Below, piece after piece: positions 36,240-45,048 of a stretch of DNA of 49,617 nucleotides (position 1 is the first letter of the stretch; every line of letters starts with the position of its first letter). Both the position numbers and the translations under genes were made by a program. A model generated the notes under the pieces. It was not told the origin of the DNA and made no database searches. It saw only the letters and a program-made list of their open reading frames with translations. Origin of the DNA: an uncultured Phycisphaerales bacterium (lineage in GTDB: Bacteria; Planctomycetota; Phycisphaerae; WQYP01); contig CAIMWO010000096.1 in the NCBI GenBank assembly GCA_903845195.1, forward strand, positions 1 through 49,617, given 5' to 3'.

Positions 36240-36713
36240 CGGATTAGCTCCTTCTGCCAGATAAGTCTTTAGGGTTGCTGCGACGGACTTCTTGCCACGC
36301 CGAGTGCGCGGTCGACAATGTCCGAGCAATGAGGGATATGCAACGAGAGTGCCAGAGGGTCTAGCTTTGCGGATAACGCATATAAGATATTCAACAATAA
36401 ATGGTTATAATTAAATCGCGAATGCACATAAATGCCTGGAGTATCTGCCGTGCTGGCAGGGAGCCGGGTGGGTCACTGCCGGAGTTGTCAATTCGGCAGG
36501 TTCGGCAATCCGAATCCTCTCTGGCGGGTAGCACGATCTTCCAGCCGTTTTTCGTGGCTGCCAACAGGCGTGTGCAAGACGACTTCATGGACGACTTGCG
36601 ACTTGTTTTGCGGGCTTCCGTCCATCGATCATGGATCATCATGATGCACGCCAAGAAAGCCCGCTACCATGAGATTTTTCCGGATTTTCTGCCCATCGTG
36701 CCCGGTCGCGGCG
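36240..36713. other. 474-base gap with hairpins, no supported gene
   Basis: The groEL2 promoter must lie here (minus strand, AT-rich 36370-36420). Further left of it the sequence folds well: CTGCC/GGCAG at 36445-36459 and CTGCCG/CGGCAG at 36476-36499 with a 12-base loop. Open frames on both strands (for example across 36401-36832 and 36391-36654) have no ribosome site or recognisable product. A structured RNA is possible but I know of no match. Confidence 0.4.
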
Positions 36714-37163
36714 TCAATGGACAGGCTTCCGATCGCCCGTGGGGCCGGTCGATGCTTCGTGGCGCGATTGTGCTTCGCGGGCAAATTTTTCAAAGATGTC
36801 CGGGCCGTGGCGTGCCTTCAATACTTGCTTAACTCGGTTGTCGTAACTCTCAAAATAGGCGGTCATTTCATTGTCGTCGGTGCAGCCACTGCCTGCTACA
36901 TATTCAATGTTCAAACGATCTTTAAGTAGAGCCTCGTATTCAAAGAACCAGGCAGGAGGGTAACCATTTATGTGGAGCGCGTACTTGCCTTGGGTAATGT
37001 CTTTGTCTGCGTCAGCCACTCCCTTCGCCATGAGCGACTCTGTGACAACTTCGCCAGGTGTTTTGGAAGGTACTGCAGGCGCAATTGCCGTCTTGGGCGA
37101 TGCCGATTCCTTTGCGCAGGCCGCCAAGAGCAGGAAAGAACTGCAAAGCACGATCCGACGCAT
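36714..37163 (-). CDS. small lipoprotein of unknown function
   Basis: A 149-residue protein with a lipoprotein signal: RRIVLCSSFLLLAACAKES, lipobox LAAC with Cys16. After a Pro/Ala/Thr linker the mature domain has AMKGVADADKDI-like helical content, an unusual HINGYPPAWFFEYEALLK segment and YFESYDNRVKQVLKARHG. I recognise no family. ATG 37163 is used because GAGG lies six bases upstream. It is divergent from the UvrC-like gene and unrelated to it by content. Confidence 0.65.
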   Translation of the reverse strand: MRRIVLCSSFLLLAACAKESASPKTAIAPAVPSKTPGEVVTESLMAKGVADADKDITQGKYALHINGYPPAWFFEYEALLKDRLNIEYVAGSGCTDDNEMTAYFESYDNRVKQVLKARHGPDIFEKFAREAQSRHEASTGPTGDRKPVH

Positions 37164-37238
37164 CACACACCTCGATTTTAAACCTGATGATTGAGCGCTG
37201 GCGATAGTCTATCATGCCGCCCATGCGACACGTACGGT

Positions 37239-37244
37239 TATTAT
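37239..37244 (+). promoter_or_regulatory. -10 box placed for a leaderless start
   Basis: TATTAT at 37239-37244 is followed by six bases and then ATG at 37251. There is no ribosome site before this gene. Same geometry as 2263-2275 and 38552-38564. Confidence 0.38.
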
Positions 37245-37250
37245 GCCATG

Positions 37251-38513
37251 ATGAATGAGCTTGCCCAACAGTTGTTTCCCGAGGCTCAACCGCTGGTACG
37301 TGATGCGGCCGATGTGGAAACACGCGCATCGTGGCTCAAAATCCCTGCCAAGCCCGCGGTCTATCTCCTCACCGCTCCCGCAGATGATTCCTCACCGTCC
37401 GACAAGCCCGTCCTCCTCGCCACCGTCGGCGATCTCCGCGCCGCACTCAAACGTCGCCTTGCCGACCCCTCCCCCCCCTCCCCCGATGCCCCAGTCGCCA
37501 CCAAGCGCATCCCCTATGGCCGCCTCTGCCACCGCGTTCACTATCGCATTGTTCACTCCCCCTTCGCCGCCAACTGGTTCTATTGGCAGGCCGCACGCGC
37601 ACTCTTTCCGCAGCGCTACCGGGAGATGATTGCCTCTCGCCCCACGTGGTGGATCGCTCTGGAAAGCGATGTCGTCGCCGCCCAGTTTCCCAAGCTGCGG
37701 CGTTCGCAATCACTCGATGATCCATCCCTCCTCTATGCCGGACCTATCCGCGACAAAACTGCCGCCGGCAAACTCATCGAACTCGTCGAAGACCTCTTCG
37801 ACCTCTGCCGCTATCACAATATTCTCGTGCAGGCCCCCCTCGGCAAGGCTTGCGCCTACAAGGAAATGGGCAAATGCCCCGCCCCCTGCGACGGCTCCGT
37901 GCCGTTGGAGTGGTATTACGCCGCCATCAAGGCCGCTTTCGGATTCATCACCGGCAATTCCCGTGACGCCTTCTTCTCCGCCCAGCAAGCTGCCATGACC
38001 GCCGCCGCCGGTGGCCAGGCCTTCGAAAAAGCCCAGAAAATCAAGCAACGCCTCAACCGCGCCGCCGCCATTCATCAGGAACCCTACGCCCACCTGGCCC
38101 CGCTGGACCACTTCGCATTCCTTGCACTCCAACCCGGCCAAGGCAAACCCTACATCGAACCCTTCCTCATCCACGGCGGCTCCATTACCCAGCTTCCCCA
38201 GCTGCACAAGAAGACCCTTGCCAACGATGTGCAGAAGCTTTTCAAGTCGGCCCAATCCACCGCCGGCACCCCAATCACCCTTCCCGTCGATTCCCGCGGC
38301 ATCGACCAAATGTCCCTCGTCGCCCATCACCTCTATCGCGATGAAGATGCCGGCGTCTATCTGCCTTTACATACCTTGGATTCCCCCGAGTCGCTCCTCA
38401 CCGCCGCCCAAAATTTCCTCGCCCGCAAATCATCGCCCAAACCGCTCATGGAACAATCCAGCGAACCCGCCGCCGAAGCGAATGCCTCGCCGCCCGCATC
38501 CTCATCCGAATGA
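37251..38513 (+). CDS. UvrC-like protein lacking the C-terminal nuclease half
   Basis: A 420-residue relative of the excision nuclease UvrC. Residues ~30-70 align with a degraded GIY-YIG domain (AKPAVYLLTA, LLATVGDLRAALKRRL): the first Tyr is kept but YIG is not. Residues ~160-275 match the UvrC middle: YAGPIRDKTAAGKL, then four cysteines at 186, 201, 209 and 213 (in ACAYKEMGKCPAPC) spaced like the UvrC [4Fe-4S] ligands, and a UVR-like helix pair (AFEKAQKIKQRL). The RNase H-like 3'-5' incision domain and HhH domain of UvrC are absent. It may be a repair accessory or a Fe-S DNA-binding protein. Starts at 37248 or 37251. The stop overlaps a possible ATG of the xer gene. Confidence 0.72.
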   Translation: MNELAQQLFPEAQPLVRDAADVETRASWLKIPAKPAVYLLTAPADDSSPSDKPVLLATVGDLRAALKRRLADPSPPSPDAPVATKRIPYGRLCHRVHYRIVHSPFAANWFYWQAARALFPQRYREMIASRPTWWIALESDVVAAQFPKLRRSQSLDDPSLLYAGPIRDKTAAGKLIELVEDLFDLCRYHNILVQAPLGKACAYKEMGKCPAPCDGSVPLEWYYAAIKAAFGFITGNSRDAFFSAQQAAMTAAAGGQAFEKAQKIKQRLNRAAAIHQEPYAHLAPLDHFAFLALQPGQGKPYIEPFLIHGGSITQLPQLHKKTLANDVQKLFKSAQSTAGTPITLPVDSRGIDQMSLVAHHLYRDEDAGVYLPLHTLDSPESLLTAAQNFLARKSSPKPLMEQSSEPAAEANASPPASSSE

Positions 38514-38551
38514 TGTTCCTCAAAAACTTTCCCCGTTCGCCTTCAATAGTC

Positions 38552-38557
38552 GATAAT
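38552..38557 (+). promoter_or_regulatory. -10 box placed for a leaderless start
   Basis: GATAAT at 38552-38557 is followed by six bases (CCCGAT) and then ATG at 38564. No Shine-Dalgarno sequence is visible. Same geometry as before 2275 and 37251. Confidence 0.38.
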
Positions 38558-38563
38558 CCCGAT

Positions 38564-39574
38564 ATGCCGCGACTTCAAATACGCAAACCCGTTACCCCGA
38601 TCATGCTCCACGCCAAGGGCGCCAGCACCCCTCCCGTTGCGCCCGCCCCGCGGCCCACACCATCGCACGATTCCGCCTCCGTGATCCGCGATTTCCTCCT
38701 CCATGTCGAAATGGAACTCGGTCTGGCCGCCAACACCCTCGAAGCCTACGGCCGCGATCTCCGTGATTTCTCCGCCTTCTGCGAAACCATCGACGCCTCG
38801 ATCACCACCGCCGACGGCACCGTACTGGGAAAATATCTGCGGTTTCTCCAGGAACAGAAGAAACTCGCCATCTCGTCGATCCTCCGCCACACCGCCAGCC
38901 TCAAAATGTTCTACCGCTTCGCCAAAGCCCGCGGCTACGCCCGCGAAAATCCCACCGACATGCTCGAAACACCTCACGCCTGGAAAAAACTCCCCGATGT
39001 CCTCGGCCGCGATCAGATGAAGTCGCTCCTCGCCGCAGTGGACAACTCCGAAAAACTCGCCCTTCGCGACCGCGCCATCCTCGAACTCTTTTACGCCTGC
39101 GGACTTCGCGCTTCAGAACTCGCCGAACTCCGCCTCATCGATATTCACGCGGATCTCGGCGTCATTCGCGTCATCGGCAAAGGACAGAAAGAACGCATCA
39201 TTCCCATCGGCGGCCCCGCGCTCCAAGCCCTGCAGAACTACCTCACCCAACTCCGCCCCGCCCTCATCGGCGTCAAGAGCACCCGCCCCAAAGCCGTCAC
39301 CGACCGCGTCTTTCTCTCCCGCAGCGGCGGCCCCATCACCCGCGTCGTCCTCTGGCAGTTCGTCCGCAAAATGGCCAGGAAGGCCGGCATGCGTGCGATT
39401 CATCCCCACACCCTCCGCCACACCTTCGCCACCCATCTTCTTTCCGGCGGCGCCGACCTCCGCGTCGTCCAGGAACTCCTCGGCCACTCCAACGTCGTCA
39501 CCACGCAGATCTACACCCACGTCGACGCCGACCGCCTCAAGGACGTCCACCGCAAACACCACCCCCGCCAATAA
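38564..39574 (+). CDS. XerC/XerD-like tyrosine recombinase
   Basis: A 336-residue site-specific recombinase. The N-terminal SAM-like domain begins VIRDFLLHVEMELGLAANTL. Catalytic residues are all present: Arg182 in YACGLRASELAEL, Lys207 in GKGQKER, His282 and Arg285 in HPHTLRHTFATHLL, His308 in LLGHSNVVTT and nucleophile Tyr317 in QIYTHV. Its length is that of chromosome dimer-resolving Xer proteins, not of phage integrases, and there is no attachment site or mobile element beside it. The start 38564 is chosen for the -10 geometry; an in-frame ATG at 38510 overlapping the previous stop (ATGA) would add 18 residues and couple translation to the UvrC-like gene. Confidence 0.9.
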   Translation: MPRLQIRKPVTPIMLHAKGASTPPVAPAPRPTPSHDSASVIRDFLLHVEMELGLAANTLEAYGRDLRDFSAFCETIDASITTADGTVLGKYLRFLQEQKKLAISSILRHTASLKMFYRFAKARGYARENPTDMLETPHAWKKLPDVLGRDQMKSLLAAVDNSEKLALRDRAILELFYACGLRASELAELRLIDIHADLGVIRVIGKGQKERIIPIGGPALQALQNYLTQLRPALIGVKSTRPKAVTDRVFLSRSGGPITRVVLWQFVRKMARKAGMRAIHPHTLRHTFATHLLSGGADLRVVQELLGHSNVVTTQIYTHVDADRLKDVHRKHHPRQ

Positions 39575-39579
39575 TCGAA

Positions 39580-40467
39580 TCAATTCACCGTCACGCCCAC
39601 GCCCCGAATCACATCCACCGCAGCCCGGCACGCCACCAGGAAACTCTCCGTCCCCGACATCGCCGCATACGCTTGATTGGAAACCCCGCTGGGCCCCGTT
39701 GCCACCACCGCGTTGGAGTGCTGCAAGTGCGGTTCAACCGTCAGCGGTCCCGTCCACCCGCGCTTGGCCGCATCGGACAGAATCTGTTGAACGAATCCGC
39801 CCCCCTCGCCCGCGGGAACATGGTACAGCGTCCCATCCTCGTTTCGCAGGTTATCTTTAAGATGGATCGCGTCCGTGAGATCGCGCAGCTTGAGCCAGTT
39901 TTCCCACGCATTTTCGCCGCCGGCATTGTAGTTGCCGAAATCGAAAATCATGCGGAAGGTGCCGTCGGGTCCGTCGCGCAGTTCCTCGGCAAGGGTGAGC
40001 ACATCAGCGCATTTATCACCAAAAATGCGGCTCTCATTCTCATGATACAGGATCAGCCCCAGGTCCTTGGCCGCGTGCCGCAGTTCCTTCAACCACGCAA
40101 TCGCTTCCTTGCGGAAATCCCCCGGAGCCTTGCCTGCCTTCTCGTTATAGTAGCTGAATATCCGCACCGCAGTGCAACCCAGCACCGGAGCCAGCCGCGA
40201 CAAATGCTGCAACTTCCGCTGGTCGATCCCCGAATCATCCGCGAGGTCCAGCTTCCCAATAGGGGACCCGTACATGGCGCACGTGATCCCGGCGCGATCA
40301 AGCTTTTCGCGAACGAGCTTTGCATGCTCGACGGGCAGGGTGGTGATGTTGAACCCGTCGACGCCCCGAATATCGATACGTTTGAGCCCCGCCTGCTTGA
40401 GCGCCGCAATCTGCTGATCGATGGTCGGGCCGGCTTCATCGGCAAACGCTGAAAGATTCCACACCAT
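39580..40467 (-). CDS. sugar phosphate isomerase/epimerase (TIM barrel)
   Basis: A 295-residue protein of the xylose isomerase-like TIM-barrel group (IolE/AP endonuclease 2 fold). The sequence opens WNLSAFADEAGPTIDQQI, and metal-site residues are recognisable in HENESRIFG (Glu), FDFGNYNAGG (Asp), IHLKDN (His/Asp) and VEPHLQHS (Glu). Substrate unknown; these proteins often act on inositol or sugar derivatives. ATG 40467 follows AGGAG by six bases. It faces the recombinase end to end (five bases apart) and has the secreted protein gene upstream on the same strand. Confidence 0.85.
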   Translation of the reverse strand: MVWNLSAFADEAGPTIDQQIAALKQAGLKRIDIRGVDGFNITTLPVEHAKLVREKLDRAGITCAMYGSPIGKLDLADDSGIDQRKLQHLSRLAPVLGCTAVRIFSYYNEKAGKAPGDFRKEAIAWLKELRHAAKDLGLILYHENESRIFGDKCADVLTLAEELRDGPDGTFRMIFDFGNYNAGGENAWENWLKLRDLTDAIHLKDNLRNEDGTLYHVPAGEGGGFVQQILSDAAKRGWTGPLTVEPHLQHSNAVVATGPSGVSNQAYAAMSGTESFLVACRAAVDVIRGVGVTVN

Positions 40468-40622
40468 GAACGACTCCTGTAGTTTCCAATTTGTCCCGGC
40501 ATTCTGCGCAGGGAAGCGCATCATTGCAATCGTCTGGGGAGGTAGGCGGGTAAGTGACCCTTCGTAATTGGCTGGCAGGGGAGTAGGTCTGGGTCAGCAG
40601 ATCACGAATACTCGAGCTTCAG

Positions 40623-42161
40623 TTATCCGCCCGTCTTAAATCCGCCGCCGCCTTTTTCGACGATGGCTTTGTACTGATCGACCCCCTTGCTTTGCACCCC
40701 ATGATCCTTGAGGAACGCGCACAGTTCCAAGCGTACCTTCTTGTCGATGTACTGGCTCTGGTTATTGATGACAAACTGGGCGAGCGACTTTTCCACCATC
40801 GTATCGAGTACCTTCGGGTCGATCGCCTTTTCTTCCGAGTTATATCGTTCCAGCGCGATGAGGCGTATCACGTAGTCATCTTTCGTTCGTGCGCCCGCAG
40901 CATACGGCACAAAGCTGTTGACCAGGTACACATAACTGTTGTTGAGCTCTCCCGCCCCGTTGGCCTCCATGGTCTTGCGAATGGCCAGTTCCGCTTTGCA
41001 CCGCGTAAAGAAATCAGTCTCCTTGCCGCTCATCAGCCCATCTTTGAGCTTGTCCGTAAGGCTCTGCGCAAATCTCTGGGCCTCGTCGCGGGCTTTTTTC
41101 CCCCCGGAACGCACCGCCTGGCTCAATTCCTTAAGCTTCTTGAAATCGGCTTCCGTCGGCAGCACCTTCTTCGTATCTTCAGTGATGTTCCCCTGCATGA
41201 TCGGCTTGACCTTGGCAATCTCGTCCAGCCGCTTCTCCACCTTCGTCCGCTGCACCCCTTCCGTCATCGGCAGCAAAATGTTGTACCAGAACTCGGCGCG
41301 CATCCAGATGCGGCCCCGAAACGCCGGCCGCGCCGAGCCCAGGTCGTACCACAGGTCCGCAACCTTCATCATCTCATTGACGGCCACCGGCGCAGCCGTA
41401 TCCGCACGCGAAGCCGTGGCCCATGAACCGTCCGACCCCGCGACCGTCAGCGCCAACCCCTTATCCCAGTCCATGCGATACATGCACAAATAACTCCCCA
41501 CCTGATATTTCGCCGGTGCATTTCCCGGATCGCTCTTGAGCTTCTCCTGCCCATTGCGGAAATCGTTGTACGCGGTTTGCTGGACGCTCAGTGCATCCTT
41601 CTTGCTTTCAACGCTCGAGGCCAGCTGGATATTCTTGGCACCTATCGCAAAGGCCCGCAGTTGCTCGAGCGCATCGATCGCGACGCGAAATTCCTCCGCA
41701 GCAATCGCCTGATCCACCAGCGCCTGGGCCACATCCGCCCCGGCGTTATTGGCTTCCGGCGTTTTCAGTTGCGGACGGATAATCGTCAGCGCCTTAAGCT
41801 TCAAATCCACCCCACTGACCGTAAAAAGCTTCCCCATCCACTCGCTGGCGCTCATCGTCAGGTCCAAATCCATGAGCTGGATGCCGATATCCCGCGCCTC
41901 CTTCAGCAACATATATTGTGTGGCCGGCTCCCGGGTGGTTTTGGCGTCCTCGACCATCTTTCTGCCCAGGTTCAGCCGCTCTTCCGGTCCCCGTTTCAGG
42001 TATTCCTCCTTGTAGAGCTCCTTGATGAGTTTCATGGCCGAATCCTGCTTGCCGACAGGCGGCTCGGGCTGACGTGTCGGCTCGTCGGCCTGCACGAATC
42101 CGTGGGCTGTCAGGAGTAACCCCAGAGCCAGTAGTCCGGTCCGGAAGGTAGCCTTTTTCAT
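40623..42161 (-). CDS. large secreted protein, helical-repeat (TPR-like)
   Basis: A 512-residue protein with a signal peptide (MKKATFRTGLLALGLLLTAHG). The mature part is almost entirely helical, with TPR-like spacing (ALVDQAIAAEEFRVAIDALEQL). Around residues 250-330 it carries MDWDKGLALTVAGSDGSW, then ADLWYDLGSAR and RAEFWYNILLP followed by TKVEKRLDEI; this WDKG...WY...KVEKRL pattern recurs in many planctomycete exported proteins. The Lys-rich C-terminus (VKKGGKKARDEAQRFAQSL) follows. Function unknown; I take it to be a periplasmic scaffold or binding protein. ATG 42161 follows GGGAG by eight bases. Confidence 0.6.
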   Translation of the reverse strand: MKKATFRTGLLALGLLLTAHGFVQADEPTRQPEPPVGKQDSAMKLIKELYKEEYLKRGPEERLNLGRKMVEDAKTTREPATQYMLLKEARDIGIQLMDLDLTMSASEWMGKLFTVSGVDLKLKALTIIRPQLKTPEANNAGADVAQALVDQAIAAEEFRVAIDALEQLRAFAIGAKNIQLASSVESKKDALSVQQTAYNDFRNGQEKLKSDPGNAPAKYQVGSYLCMYRMDWDKGLALTVAGSDGSWATASRADTAAPVAVNEMMKVADLWYDLGSARPAFRGRIWMRAEFWYNILLPMTEGVQRTKVEKRLDEIAKVKPIMQGNITEDTKKVLPTEADFKKLKELSQAVRSGGKKARDEAQRFAQSLTDKLKDGLMSGKETDFFTRCKAELAIRKTMEANGAGELNNSYVYLVNSFVPYAAGARTKDDYVIRLIALERYNSEEKAIDPKVLDTMVEKSLAQFVINNQSQYIDKKVRLELCAFLKDHGVQSKGVDQYKAIVEKGGGGFKTGG

Positions 42162-42329
42162 GGTTTTTGCTCCCTTAGCGCTGAGAACCGGTTGCCTGAT
42201 ATTCCTGTCAGCATAACGTCGCAACAGCGATCATACTTCCGTCTATTCTTCCCGAACAGCCGCCACCCGCCCACCCACCATCCCGCGGCCCTCTCGACCG
42301 CATCTTTCAACTTCCAACTTCCTTTCCCT

Positions 42330-42357
42330 TTGACACACTTCAAACCCCGTCTATAAT
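42330..42357 (+). promoter_or_regulatory. strong consensus promoter for the HEAT-repeat gene
   Basis: TTGACA at 42330-42335 and TATAAT at 42352-42357, both perfect consensus, 16 bases apart. Transcription would start near 42364, giving a ~155-base leader before ATG 42520. The remainder of the 42162-42519 gap holds nothing else I can support. Confidence 0.7.
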
Positions 42358-42519
42358 CGCCCCCATTCGGTCGAAGCCTCGCGGCATCGGCCCTTTATGT
42401 GCGTGGCGTGGTTGCAGTTCCGGCGGAAGGATGACTTCAACTCTCAACGATCCACCCGACCTGCAGCTTCTCTATTGGTGGTCCTCATCTCGCGGCTTCG
42501 CTTTGGTACAGGAGGCGTT

Positions 42520-44778
42520 ATGCTTCATCGGTCTTGGTCGGGTGTACTCCTCTCTGCCGCGGTGCTGGCAGCCATTCCTCTGACGGGCACCGCCCGCGCC
42601 GAAGACGCGCCGGCGACGTCTGCTGCCCCGGCTACTCCCGCAGCGGCAGCACCGGCAGCCGCCGAAGCGCCGGCCGCCGCTCCCGTGGCGGATCGGCAGC
42701 TCAAAATCTTCGCTGAAGACTTCCTCCACTATTCGCTCGTCAACAACATCGATCTGGCCAAGGCCAACGGCCAGGCCCTGGTCAATGCCAACCCGAGCCC
42801 GGTGGATTTCCTCGCGGCGTTCGAGGCCGCAGCCAATGGGCGCAACGTCCGTGAAATCCTCATCCGCAACCAGAAGCGCGACGACCTCAGGGATATTTCC
42901 GTCCAGCTTCTCGACCGCCTCGAAGAAGGTTACCGCGCGGTCCTGCGCGATCCCATCCGCATTCGTGCCGAGATCGAACGCCTCGGCAACGGCCCACGCG
43001 CTTACGCCAACGCCAAGGAACGGCTCGTCGCCGCCGGCCAGTTTGCGGGCCCCCTGTTCATCGAATACATCCAGAACGAAAGCAAGAAGAACCTGCAACC
43101 GTTCATCGTTCGCGTCATGACGGAAATCGGCCGCCCCCTGCTCCCTCCCGTTCTCGAACAACTCAAGATGTCCGAGCAGGGCGACAAGATTCTGCTGATC
43201 AACGTCGTCGGCCAGATCGGCTATCCCCAGGCCCTGCCGACGCTCCAGTTGCTGGCCACCGATGAGAAGTCGCCGGAACTGGTTCGCGCCGCCGCCAAGC
43301 AGGCGGTTGCCGCCATCGATCATTCGGGCTCCACCACCAAGTCCGCCTCCGATCTTTTCCTCGGCGCCGCCCAATCCTACTATTCCAACAAGCCTTCCTA
43401 TCAGCCCTTGCTCCCCGGTGAGACCACCAATCCCATCTGGCAGTATGACAAATCGTTGAACAATGTGGCCCCAATCAACGTGCCGACGCCGATCTGGCAC
43501 GACATCATGTCGATGCGCAATGCCGAGCAGGTGCTCAAGCTGCAGTCGACGAATTCGCCGGCCATCAGCCTGTGGATCGCCGCCAATCTGCGGCGCGAAA
43601 TTCAGCTCCCGCAGGGCGCCACCGATCCCACGAAGATCGCCGGTGCTCCGGACGCCTCGTTCGTCGCCCGCGCCGCCGGACCGATCTATCTCAACCCGGT
43701 CTTGACGCAAGCCCTAAACGATCGCGATCCAGCCCTCATTCTCAAAGCCATCGAAGTGCTCGAAGCCACCGGTGGCACGCAGGGACTGGTGAATACCGCC
43801 CAGGGCGCTCCGCTGGTTCGTGCACTCTCCTATCCCGAACGTGCGGTTCGCTTTAAAGCGGCCTTCGCGCTCGCCGGCGCCAACCCGAACAAGGAATTCC
43901 CCTCCTTCTTCCGCGTCGTGCCGATCCTCGGCGAAGCCATCAGCGGCACCGGCACGCCCAATGCCCTGGTCGTCGAACCGGATGAAAATACGCGTAACAA
44001 GCTTGCCGGCACCTTGCGTGATTCGGCAGCCCACTACAACGTCTATGCCGGCGGCTCCCTCTCCAGCGCCTTGGAAGTCGGTCGCCGCGCACCGGCATTC
44101 GATGTCATCGTCATCGCCGGCGGTCCCGAAGTGTCACGTATCGGCCAGCTCGCCGCTACCGACTACCGCCTTGCCGCAAGCACGGTGCTCGTCTCCGGTT
44201 CGGCCGCCAGCCTGCCGGGAATTAAGCTCGGCTTGGCGGAAGCCAAGAACTATGCCCCGATCGATGAAACTGCCGATGAAGCCGGTCTCAATGCGGCTCT
44301 GGCCATCGCCCGTGCCGACGCCGGCAATACCCCGCTCGATCCCGAAAAGGCCAACGCCTTCGCGCTGACGGCCCTCAAGTTGCTCTCGGGTCTCGCGGCC
44401 GATCACGCGACCATCTATAAGGTCGAAGACGCCCTCCCCACGCTGATCGACGCCCTCAAGGACAAACGTACCGACGTGGCCATTGGCGCTTCGGTCGTCC
44501 TCGGCCAGCTCAACAATGCGGAGGCCCAGCGGTCCCTCGCGACGATCGCCCTCTCCGGCGATACCGATGCCAGCCTCAAGCCGGCATTCTTCACCGCCGT
44601 TGCCGAATCCGCCAAGCGCACCGGCGACGTCCTCGACTCCGCCACCATCAACGGCCTCATCAAGCTCCTGGGCAGCGATGCCGACGCCGCCACCAAGCTG
44701 GCCGCCGCCACCGCCCTGGGTGCCCTCAACGTGCCCTCCAATCAGGCCAGCACGTTGATCCTCAATCAGGCCAAGTAA
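42520..44778 (+). CDS. exported HEAT-repeat protein with a receiver-like domain
   Basis: A 752-residue protein with signal peptide (SWSGVLLSAAVLAAIPLTG), an Ala/Pro-rich linker and HEAT-like helical pairs, for example PPVLEQLKMSEQGDKILLIN and ALPTLQLLATDEKSPELVRA. Residues ~483-605 resemble a response-regulator receiver: NALVVEPDENTRNKLAGTLR, NVYAGGSLSSALEVGRR and FDVIVIAGG; the phosphoacceptor Asp is replaced by Gly, so it is a pseudo-receiver. HEAT repeats then resume (TDVAIGASVVLGQLNN). The role is unknown, perhaps a periplasmic scaffold. ATG 42520 follows AGGAGG by four bases. A terminator sits 42 bases after the stop. Confidence 0.65.
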   Translation: MLHRSWSGVLLSAAVLAAIPLTGTARAEDAPATSAAPATPAAAAPAAAEAPAAAPVADRQLKIFAEDFLHYSLVNNIDLAKANGQALVNANPSPVDFLAAFEAAANGRNVREILIRNQKRDDLRDISVQLLDRLEEGYRAVLRDPIRIRAEIERLGNGPRAYANAKERLVAAGQFAGPLFIEYIQNESKKNLQPFIVRVMTEIGRPLLPPVLEQLKMSEQGDKILLINVVGQIGYPQALPTLQLLATDEKSPELVRAAAKQAVAAIDHSGSTTKSASDLFLGAAQSYYSNKPSYQPLLPGETTNPIWQYDKSLNNVAPINVPTPIWHDIMSMRNAEQVLKLQSTNSPAISLWIAANLRREIQLPQGATDPTKIAGAPDASFVARAAGPIYLNPVLTQALNDRDPALILKAIEVLEATGGTQGLVNTAQGAPLVRALSYPERAVRFKAAFALAGANPNKEFPSFFRVVPILGEAISGTGTPNALVVEPDENTRNKLAGTLRDSAAHYNVYAGGSLSSALEVGRRAPAFDVIVIAGGPEVSRIGQLAATDYRLAASTVLVSGSAASLPGIKLGLAEAKNYAPIDETADEAGLNAALAIARADAGNTPLDPEKANAFALTALKLLSGLAADHATIYKVEDALPTLIDALKDKRTDVAIGASVVLGQLNNAEAQRSLATIALSGDTDASLKPAFFTAVAESAKRTGDVLDSATINGLIKLLGSDADAATKLAAATALGALNVPSNQASTLILNQAK

Positions 44779-44820
44779 TCGCCCGCCGCCCTCGGCCGCA
44801 AAAATTCGCAGTACTCACCA

Positions 44821-44846
44821 AAGCCGCCCTCCCCGGGCGGCTTTTT
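44821..44846 (+). terminator. intrinsic terminator after the HEAT-repeat gene
   Basis: A perfect 9-bp stem AAGCCGCCC (44821-44829) and GGGCGGCTT (44835-44843) with a 5-base loop, followed by T residues. Confidence 0.92.
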
Positions 44847-44891
44847 CTTTGCCCGAAAAATCACCCGATATTTCCCCGCTCCGGCCTTGTG

Positions 44892-44913
44892 GTGCAGACT
44901 TCCAAGTCTGCAC
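44892..44913. repeat. 22-bp palindrome GTGCAGACTT/AAGTCTGCAC
   Basis: Ten-base arms 44892-44901 and 44904-44913 separated by CC form a perfect hairpin. It lies in the 380-base gap between two converging genes, which otherwise holds only repeats. Such short palindromes are dispersed in many genomes; other copies are not in this window. Confidence 0.55.
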
Positions 44914-44997
44914 GTACCCCATAGGATGATCGTCCCTCAACTTCTGAAATGTCAAATTCTCAAATCTCAAATCCGCTCTCCACCCCAAAGCCCCTCG

Positions 44998-45036
44998 ACT
45001 CCGTAAAAACCACAGAGCCCACCGTGAACACGGAGT
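44998..45036. repeat. ACTCCGT/ACGGAGT-flanked repeat
   Basis: ACTCCGT (44998-45004) and ACGGAGT (45030-45036) bracket AAAAACCACAGAGCCC and GTGAACACGG, a text-like repeat of the same style as the CACGAAG family. Confidence 0.5.
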
Positions 45037-45048
45037 GCCCCCGGGTGC

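Noticed and set aside
36240..36400. CIRCE-type dyad for HrcA before groEL2
   Set aside because: GAGTGC appears twice on one strand but no GCACTC partner at nine bases; no CIRCE is present.
36401..36832. 143-codon plus-strand open frame near the lipoprotein
   Set aside because: Overlaps the lipoprotein gene antisense, has no ribosome site and shows no recognisable domain.
38564..39574. Recombinase as part of an integrated element or integron
   Set aside because: No attachment site, flanking repeat pair or cargo genes; length and motifs fit a chromosomal Xer protein.
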